Positions 7,705 through 12,040 of a stretch of 12,040 bases of DNA are shown piece after piece; the stretch's first letter is position 1; every line of letters begins with the position of its first letter. The notes beneath the pieces are model-generated. The model was given only the letters and a program-made list of their open reading frames with translations. It ran no database searches and was not told the origin of the DNA. This DNA comes from Candidatus Methylomirabilota bacterium. GTDB taxonomy: Bacteria > Methylomirabilota > Methylomirabilia > Methylomirabilales > Methylomirabilaceae. The position numbers were made by a program, and so were the translations under genes. The DNA lies in assembly GCA_003105305.1 (NCBI GenBank), contig PQAQ01000199.1, positions 1 through 12,040 of the forward strand, in the 5' to 3' direction.

Positions 7705-7710
7705 GACAGA

Positions 7711-8079
7711 TCACGGGACATGTATGAGGCGCTGGAAGATCATCTTGATCCAACCATCGACGTCTTTCCGCTCGACCTCCAGTTTCGATCTCCGGCCCTC
7801 TAACACTTGCCTGTCAGCTTCCGTCAGCGTTGGCTCTTTAAGCCGGATATCGATAGCGGCGATCTGAGCGTCTATCGCATCTCGTCGCTGCCGCCAGTCC
7901 TGAAGCTCTTGTTCGAGCAGTTGTGCATGCTGCGTCGTGTGTCCGGATCCGGCACGTAATACCGGAGCGCTGTACGCCGTAAAGATTGCCGCCTGCGCCG
8001 GTCGAGACCACATGCACGCACCAGCGATGAGCCCCACGACGGACATCAGAACCTGAGCCTTCCGGTTTCGTGGGTTCAA
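7711..8079 (-). CDS. Small predicted exported coiled-coil protein, 122 aa, unidentified
   Basis: I do not recognise this protein. The N-terminus looks like a signal peptide: a basic stretch MNPRNRK, a hydrophobic core VLMSVVGLIAGACMW (10-24) and a likely signal peptidase I site after AQA (28-30). Cys22 behind IAGA gives a poorer lipoprotein alternative. The mature ~92 residues begin with a short Ala/Ser/Thr-rich part, then from about 50 to 118 are highly charged and probably helical, with heptad-like Leu/Ile spacing and no Cys or recognisable catalytic motif. The start is TTG at 8079 without a clear Shine-Dalgarno. ATG 8046 has an AGG 5 nt upstream but would remove the basic n-region, so I prefer TTG. 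It lies 165 nt downstream of fabF on the same strand, perhaps under its own promoter. It could be a periplasmic structural or accessory protein. Confidence 0.6.
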   Translation of the reverse strand: MNPRNRKAQVLMSVVGLIAGACMWSRPAQAAIFTAYSAPVLRAGSGHTTQHAQLLEQELQDWRQRRDAIDAQIAAIDIRLKEPTLTEADRQVLEGRRSKLEVERKDVDGWIKMIFQRLIHVP

Positions 8080-8127
8080 TTGTTTACAGTTACTTTTCTT
8101 GAAACGTTTTTAAGGAGTGATTCGTCA

Positions 8128-8156
8128 TTTGTAGCAGAGAAACTCGTGCGGGTCAT
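8128..8156 (-). promoter_or_regulatory. Weak candidate promoter for the small exported protein gene
   Basis: Reading the minus strand, ATGACC (8156-8151) and TACAAA (8133-8128) each match 4 of 6 consensus bases of -35 and -10 boxes with an ideal 17-nt spacer. The start would fall near 8121, giving a leader of about 42 nt in a locally AT-rich stretch. The 165-nt gap 8080-8244 holds no other gene that I can see. Matches of this quality occur by chance. Confidence 0.25.
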
Positions 8157-8244
8157 TACATGAAGAGATCGGTCAGCGGAATGCTCGGGTCCGGGAGAAG
8201 AGGTGTATTGAGGATCCCGTATCGACGGCAGCAGCACGCCCACC

Positions 8245-9474
8245 TTACTCGTATCGCTTGAATACCAGCGTGGCGTTCGTACCGCCAAACCCGAACGAGT
8301 TAGTGAAAGCCACCCTGACCGGTATCTGACGCGCCTTATTGGGGACGTAATCAAGATCGCACTCGGGGTCCGGCTCATCGTAGTTGATGGTGGGGGGAAT
8401 GACGCCGTGGCGAATCGTCAACACAGTGGCCACCGACTCGATGCCGCCCGCTGCGCCGAGCAGGTGTCCGGTCATCGATTTGACGGAACTCACCGCCAGA
8501 CGGTGGGCGTGCTCCCCAAACACCTTCTTGATGGCCTTGGTTTCGGCTGCATCACCCACAGGCGTTGAGGTGCCGTGGGCATTGACGTAATCGACCTCTT
8601 CAGGGCGGAGTCCAGCCGACTCCAGAGCCAGGGTCATCGAAGCGCCAGCCCCTTCCGAATCCGGCGCCGTCATGTGATAGGCGTCACCCGACATCCCATA
8701 CCCGACCAACTCGGCGTAGATCGGAGCGCCGCGCCGTTGCGCATGCTCCAGCTCTTCGAGTATGACGAGACCGGCGCCCTCGCCCATGACGAAGCCGTCG
8801 CGCCCCTTATCAAACGGGCGGCTGGCGCGCTGAGGCGCATCATTCCGAGTCGACAGCGCTTTCATGGCACCGAAGCCGCCGATCGTGAGCGGAGAGATGA
8901 CCGCCTCGGTCCCGCCGGCGATCATCAGATCAGCCACCCCGCGGCGGATCAATTCAAAGGAATCTCCAATGGAGTGATTTCCGGTTGCGCAAGCGGTCGA
9001 GACGCAGGAGTTCGGACCGCGGAAGCCGAAGCGGATGGCGATCTGGCCCGCGGCCAGGTTCGTGAGGATGGACGGGATGAAGAAAGGGCTGATCCGGCTT
9101 GGCCCTTTCGCCAGCAACGTCTTGTGCGTTTCTTCCAGGCAAGGGATTCCGCCCATACCGGTACCGATAAGCACACCGCTGCGACAGCTTTCGATCGCCT
9201 TCCCTGTCAGCCCGGCGTCATCCACCGCCATGATAGCGCCGGCCATCGCGTAGTGGATAAACCGATCCATCTTCTTGACCTCTTTCTTCTCCATATAGAG
9301 AAGCGGGTCGAATCCCTTCACCTCCGCGGCGATCTTGGCATCGTGTTGACTGGCATCGAATCGGGTGATGTGATCGATACCTGAGACCCCATTGATGAGG
9401 TTCTCCCAGAATACCTCGACGCCGATGCCGTTGGGCGCCACAACGCCCAAGCCTGTCACAACTACTCGTCTCAT
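8245..9474 (-). CDS. fabF: Beta-ketoacyl-ACP synthase II FabF, 409 aa
   Basis: FabF condenses malonyl-ACP with acyl-ACP in each elongation round of type II fatty acid synthesis. It has the thiolase fold and the Cys-His-His triad of the KAS I/II class: C162 in STACATG (159-165), H300 in NAHGTSTP (298-305) and H337 in KSMTGHLLGAAGG (332-344), with K332 also present. The Gly-rich end SFGFGGTNATL (393-403) and the start MRRVVVTGLGVVAPNG are family typical. Length and position next to acpP point to FabF rather than FabB. ATG 9474 has GAGGA nine bases upstream (9488-9484). The start codon lies in a 12-bp palindrome. acpP ends 51 nt upstream, and the genes are probably one transcript. Confidence 0.96.
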   Translation of the reverse strand: MRRVVVTGLGVVAPNGIGVEVFWENLINGVSGIDHITRFDASQHDAKIAAEVKGFDPLLYMEKKEVKKMDRFIHYAMAGAIMAVDDAGLTGKAIESCRSGVLIGTGMGGIPCLEETHKTLLAKGPSRISPFFIPSILTNLAAGQIAIRFGFRGPNSCVSTACATGNHSIGDSFELIRRGVADLMIAGGTEAVISPLTIGGFGAMKALSTRNDAPQRASRPFDKGRDGFVMGEGAGLVILEELEHAQRRGAPIYAELVGYGMSGDAYHMTAPDSEGAGASMTLALESAGLRPEEVDYVNAHGTSTPVGDAAETKAIKKVFGEHAHRLAVSSVKSMTGHLLGAAGGIESVATVLTIRHGVIPPTINYDEPDPECDLDYVPNKARQIPVRVAFTNSFGFGGTNATLVFKRYE

Positions 9475-9483
9475 GACGTCATG
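9472..9483. repeat. 12-bp perfect palindrome overlapping the fabF start codon
   Basis: CATGACGTCATG reads identically on both strands and contains the fabF ATG together with the last bases before it. It falls between the GAGGA ribosome binding site and the start codon. It could act as a protein site or a small hairpin at initiation, or be chance. Confidence 0.35.
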
Positions 9484-9525
9484 TCCTCATAGCGCGAACG
9501 CGACCGATGTCGCCTACCTGATCGA

Positions 9526-9771
9526 TTACGCAGAACGCGCCTTGATATGCGCGATAGCATCTTTCACGGTGACGATCTTCTCAGCCTCTTCATCGGGAAT
9601 CTCAATACCGAACTCCTCCTCGAGAGCCATCACCAGCTCGACCGTATCAAGCGAGTCGGCGCCCAGATCTTCAACGAACGAGGCCTCCGGCGTCACCTCG
9701 GTCGCATTCACGCCCAACTGATCTACAATGATCTTCTTGACCTTTTCCTCGATCTCCATGCCGTCAGCCAT
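9526..9771 (-). CDS. acpP: Acyl carrier protein, 81 aa
   Basis: AcpP is the small acidic carrier that holds growing acyl chains on a 4'-phosphopantetheine arm. The attachment site is S40 in the hallmark [10 protein letters not shown] (37-46), followed by the acidic helix [19 protein letters not shown] (48-66) used for docking onto Fab enzymes. Size and composition match the family. The usual AcpP start is shorter by a few residues, so the ATG encoding M5 (9759) is a possible alternative. I keep 9771 because a purine-rich run (AGAGGGAG) precedes it closely. It lies between fabG (36 nt upstream) and fabF (51 nt downstream), the classical arrangement of the fab cluster. Activation would need a phosphopantetheinyl transferase encoded elsewhere. 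Confidence 0.96.
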   Translation of the reverse strand: MADGMEIEEKVKKIIVDQLGVNATEVTPEASFVEDLGADSLDTVELVMALEEEFGIEIPDEEAEKIVTVKDAIAHIKARSA

Positions 9772-9807
9772 CGTCTCCCTCTCTACGGCCTCAGCGCCGT
9801 CTTGTGG

Positions 9808-10548
9808 TTATGTTCGCAACCCACCATCGATCGTAATCACCTGGCCTGTAATATAGCTCGCCGCTTCTGATACCAGAAACGCAACCAGCGCCGCCACCTC
9901 TTCAGACGCGCCAAATCGACCCACGGGAATCTGGCTCAGATAGGTCCGTTTGCGGTCCTCCGACAGCACCGCCGTCATCTCGGTTTCAATGAAGCCGGGA
10001 GCCACTGCATTCACGGTGATCGATCTGGAGGCCACCTCCCTGGCGACGGCCTTGGTAAAACCGATCAAACCGGCCTTCGCCGCGGAGTAGTTGGCCTGTC
10101 CGGGAATCCCCATTGTTCCCGCCACCGAACTGATATTCACGATTCGACCGGCCTGCGCCCGGAGCATCGGCCGAAGCGCAGCGCGTGTCGTCAAAAAGGC
10201 CCCTTTCAAGTTCACGTCCAGCACCGTATCCCAATCCTCTTCCTTCATCCGGATCAGGAGTCCATCCCTGGTGATACCGGCGTTATTGATCAGGATGTCA
10301 ATACGTCCAAAACGTTTCATGGCGGCCTGAATCAGCCCATCGGCCTCAGACTCCCGCGAGATATCGGCCGCCATGGCCAATCCCTCGGCCCCGGTCGCCT
10401 CGATCTCGGCAACGACCTTTTGGGCCGCCTCCAGACTAGTCGCGCAAATGGCCACCTTCGCACCGTGGGCCGAGAGTGTTAGGGCAATCGCTCGTCCAAT
10501 ACCCCGAGAGCCGCCGGTAACCACGGCCGCCTTGCCTTCAAGTCTCAT
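9808..10548 (-). CDS. fabG: 3-oxoacyl-ACP reductase FabG, 246 aa
   Basis: FabG is the NADPH-dependent short-chain dehydrogenase that reduces 3-ketoacyl-ACP, the first reduction in each elongation cycle. The Rossmann fold shows the cofactor loop TGGSRGIG (11-18), NNAG (88-91) and the tetrad N113, S141, Y154 and K158 (YSAAK), with PGFIETEM (184-191) and the terminal GQVITIDGG (235-243) of classical FabG. I chose ATG 10548, which gives MRLEGKAAVVTGG, the usual family start and length. An in-frame TTG at 10569 would add seven residues and overlap the fabD stop by 4 nt (TTGA), a coupling arrangement that cannot be dismissed. Many SDR enzymes look like FabG; position between fabD and acpP makes this identification firm. 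Confidence 0.95.
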   Translation of the reverse strand: MRLEGKAAVVTGGSRGIGRAIALTLSAHGAKVAICATSLEAAQKVVAEIEATGAEGLAMAADISRESEADGLIQAAMKRFGRIDILINNAGITRDGLLIRMKEEDWDTVLDVNLKGAFLTTRAALRPMLRAQAGRIVNISSVAGTMGIPGQANYSAAKAGLIGFTKAVAREVASRSITVNAVAPGFIETEMTAVLSEDRKRTYLSQIPVGRFGASEEVAALVAFLVSEAASYITGQVITIDGGLRT

Positions 10549-10565
10549 CGCTGCGCCCGTCCTAA

Positions 10566-11507
10566 TCAACGAGTCGCCCCAGCCAGACCCACGGCCAATC
10601 GCAGCGATTCCAGATCCTCGACATTCACTACGGTCGCCTCCGGCGCAATCCGCTTGATCAGCCCGGTCAATACCCTTCCCGGGCCAAGCTCAAAAAAGAG
10701 GGTCACGCCTTCCTTCACCAATCGTCGCACCACATCCTCCCATCGCACCGGACTGGTGACCTGACGGATCAGGCTGTCGGCAATCCGGTCCTTGCTCGTC
10801 AGAGGTTCCGCGTCGGCATTGTTCACCAGCGGAACCGCCGGATCGGCGATAGAAATCGCCTCGAGTTCGGCGGCTAATCGCTCAGCCGCCGGCCGCATCA
10901 ATGAACAGTGAAACGGCGCACTCACCTGAAGCCGTATCGCTCGTTTCGCGCCGCGTTGCTTCACCAACTCGATGACCCGGTCAACGGCCTCGACCTGTCC
11001 GGCAATCACCACCTGCCCCGGACTATTGAGATTCGCAACCTCGACGATCCCATGCGGAGCGGCTTCCTCACACGCGGTATACACGCTCTGTGTGTCCAGA
11101 CCCAACACAGCCGCCATTCCGCCGGCGCCCGGCGCTACCGCCTCTTGCATGAACTGGCCTCGCTTTCTCACGATACGAATCGCGTCTTCGAACGCAAGGC
11201 TCCGGGCCGCTACCAGCGCCGAGTACTCCCCGAGCGAATGGCCCGCGACATAGTCCGGCGTGATCCCCTCGCGCTGCAGCGCGGCAAAGGCGGCCATACT
11301 CACCGTCATGATCGCGGGCTGTGCGTTTATGGTGAGCGTCAGTTGCTCATCTGGCCCCCGAAAACAGAGGTGGGCGAGGTCGATCCCCAACGCCTCTCCC
11401 CCCTGCTCAAACAGGTCACGAGCCTCGGGGACCTCCGCCCACAAATCTCGTCCCATCCCGACCCGCTGGGACCCCTGACCGGGAAACACAAACGCGATCG
11501 CATTCAT
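10566..11507 (-). CDS. fabD: Malonyl-CoA:ACP transacylase FabD, 313 aa
   Basis: FabD transfers malonyl groups from CoA to AcpP, supplying the extender unit for FabH and FabF. The acyltransferase fold is complete: oxyanion-hole Q11 in FPGQGSQ (8-14), nucleophile S91 in GHSLGEYSALVA (89-100), R116 in RKRGQFM and catalytic H200 in APFHCSLM (197-204), with NLNSPGQVVIAG (159-170) between. ATG 11507 gives MNAIAFVFPGQGSQ and 313 residues, close to E. coli FabD (309). Two upstream in-frame starts exist: ATG 11534, which would overlap the fabH end by 7 nt, and TTG 11555. None of the three has a clear Shine-Dalgarno, so the choice rests on family length. fabH ends 20 nt upstream. Confidence 0.94.
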   Translation of the reverse strand: MNAIAFVFPGQGSQRVGMGRDLWAEVPEARDLFEQGGEALGIDLAHLCFRGPDEQLTLTINAQPAIMTVSMAAFAALQREGITPDYVAGHSLGEYSALVAARSLAFEDAIRIVRKRGQFMQEAVAPGAGGMAAVLGLDTQSVYTACEEAAPHGIVEVANLNSPGQVVIAGQVEAVDRVIELVKQRGAKRAIRLQVSAPFHCSLMRPAAERLAAELEAISIADPAVPLVNNADAEPLTSKDRIADSLIRQVTSPVRWEDVVRRLVKEGVTLFFELGPGRVLTGLIKRIAPEATVVNVEDLESLRLAVGLAGATR

Positions 11508-11527
11508 GGCGGGGACCGCGCGGATGC

Positions 11528-12040
11528 TCACCATCGGATGAGCGCCGATCCCCAAGTGATCCCGCCGCCGAAGGCCGTAAGCAGCAGCAGATCACCGCGC
11601 TTCAACCGTCCAGCCCGGACCGCTTCGTCCAAGGCAATCGGAATAGAGGCCGCAGAGGTATTCCCATAACGATCTATGTTCATAAAGATCCGCTCCCGCG
11701 GAAGACCTAACCGCTCAGCGACGGCGTAGATGATTCTGGCATTAGCCTGGTGGGAGATAAAGAGGTCGATATCGGAGACCTCTGCTCCATTCGTCTTGAG
11801 CGCCGCTATGGCGGCCTCTTCCATGGACCGAACCGCTGTCTTGAACACCTCATTGCCGTTCGGCATCCGGATCGTAACCAGCTTTTCATCAACGACCTTT
11901 TGGCTGGCAGGCTGGCGCGAACCGCCCCCCGGGATGATCAGTTGTCTCCCTTTTGATCCGTCCGAGTAGAGATGCGTGGAGAGAACAGAGGGATCGGCAG
12001 TCGTCCGCTGCAGGAGTACCGCGCCGGCGCCGTCGCCAAA
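11528..12040 (-). CDS. fabH: Beta-ketoacyl-ACP synthase III FabH, C-terminal 170 residues (5' end outside window)
   Basis: FabH starts fatty acid chains by condensing acetyl-CoA (or a branched starter) with malonyl-ACP. The minus-strand frame is open from the window edge at 12040 to the TGA at 11530-11528. It begins with FGDGAGAVLLQRT, a family landmark just past the protein midpoint, so about 150 residues with the active-site Cys are off the window. The other two triad members are visible: His in SHQANARI (codon 11752-11750) and Asn in RYGNTSAAS (codon 11662-11660). The end LTAFGGGITWGSALIRW is the usual FabH C-terminus. The SHQAN and GNTSAA motifs separate it from FabF-type synthases. fabD follows in the same direction, so fabH probably heads, or lies near the head of, the fab operon. 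Confidence 0.96.
   Translation of the reverse strand, partial: FGDGAGAVLLQRTTADPSVLSTHLYSDGSKGRQLIIPGGGSRQPASQKVVDEKLVTIRMPNGNEVFKTAVRSMEEAAIAALKTNGAEVSDIDLFISHQANARIIYAVAERLGLPRERIFMNIDRYGNTSAASIPIALDEAVRAGRLKRGDLLLLTAFGGGITWGSALIRW

Noticed and set aside
8013..8016. Lipobox reading (IAGAC, Cys22) for the small exported protein
   Set aside because: The -3 residue is Ala rather than the preferred Leu, and a better signal peptidase I site (AQA) follows after an uninterrupted hydrophobic core; kept only as an alternative.
8111..8160. AAGGAG-type ribosome binding site on the plus strand in the 8080-8244 gap
   Set aside because: No plus-strand frame of useful length follows it; the nearest GTG frame stops within a few codons.
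8575..9384. A 269-codon plus-strand open frame antisense to fabF
   Set aside because: Same in-register shadow effect; the sense strand encodes an intact FabF with all catalytic residues.
10908..11669. A 253-codon plus-strand open frame antisense to fabD and the fabH end
   Set aside because: In register with fabD, no recognisable domain, and it runs across two intact conserved genes.

Overview
The window is a dense stretch of bacterial housekeeping chromosome with short intergenic gaps. GC content is high by eye. It holds eleven recognisable genes, two of them cut by the window edges, plus one small secreted protein I cannot name. Gene content (type II fatty acid synthesis, bifunctional RibBA, RibD-RibE-RibBA-RibH-NusB order, smc-ftsY linkage) suggests a GC-rich bacterium, probably with a Gram-negative type envelope. 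Candidate groups would be NC10/Methylomirabilota, Desulfobacterota or similar deep lineages, but nothing in the sequence fixes the taxon and I hold this loosely.

Layout. Plus strand, 1-3591: the 3' part of smc (hinge, C-terminal coiled-coil arm and ATPase head lobe) followed 24 nt later by ftsY, the SRP receptor GTPase. Plus strand, 3592-7663: a 101-nt gap with a good sigma70-type promoter, then ribD-ribE-ribBA-ribH-nusB, with gaps of 9 to 36 nt. Minus strand, 12040 down to 7711: fabH (3' part)-fabD-fabG-acpP-fabF, then a 165-nt partly AT-rich gap and a small exported coiled-coil protein. The two blocks converge at 7664-7710, where I find no convincing intrinsic terminator.

How the genes work together. 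RibBA makes both precursors of riboflavin (from GTP and from ribulose 5-phosphate), RibD processes the GTP branch, RibH makes lumazine and RibE makes riboflavin. All polypeptides for GTP to riboflavin are present except the phosphatase step. NusB, a transcription antitermination factor, rides at the end of that operon, as in many bacteria. FabD loads malonyl groups onto AcpP, FabH starts chains, FabF elongates them and FabG performs the first reduction. The dehydratase and enoyl reductase are not in the window.

I see no mobile elements, phage genes, CRISPR arrays, tRNA or rRNA genes, and no obviously novel multi-gene system. The items most worth a second look are small: the ribD leader (a possible leaderless 11-codon peptide overlapping a hairpin that covers the ribD ribosome binding site), a Thr in place of the usual aromatic residue in the RibH active site, and the unidentified secreted protein beside the fab cluster.
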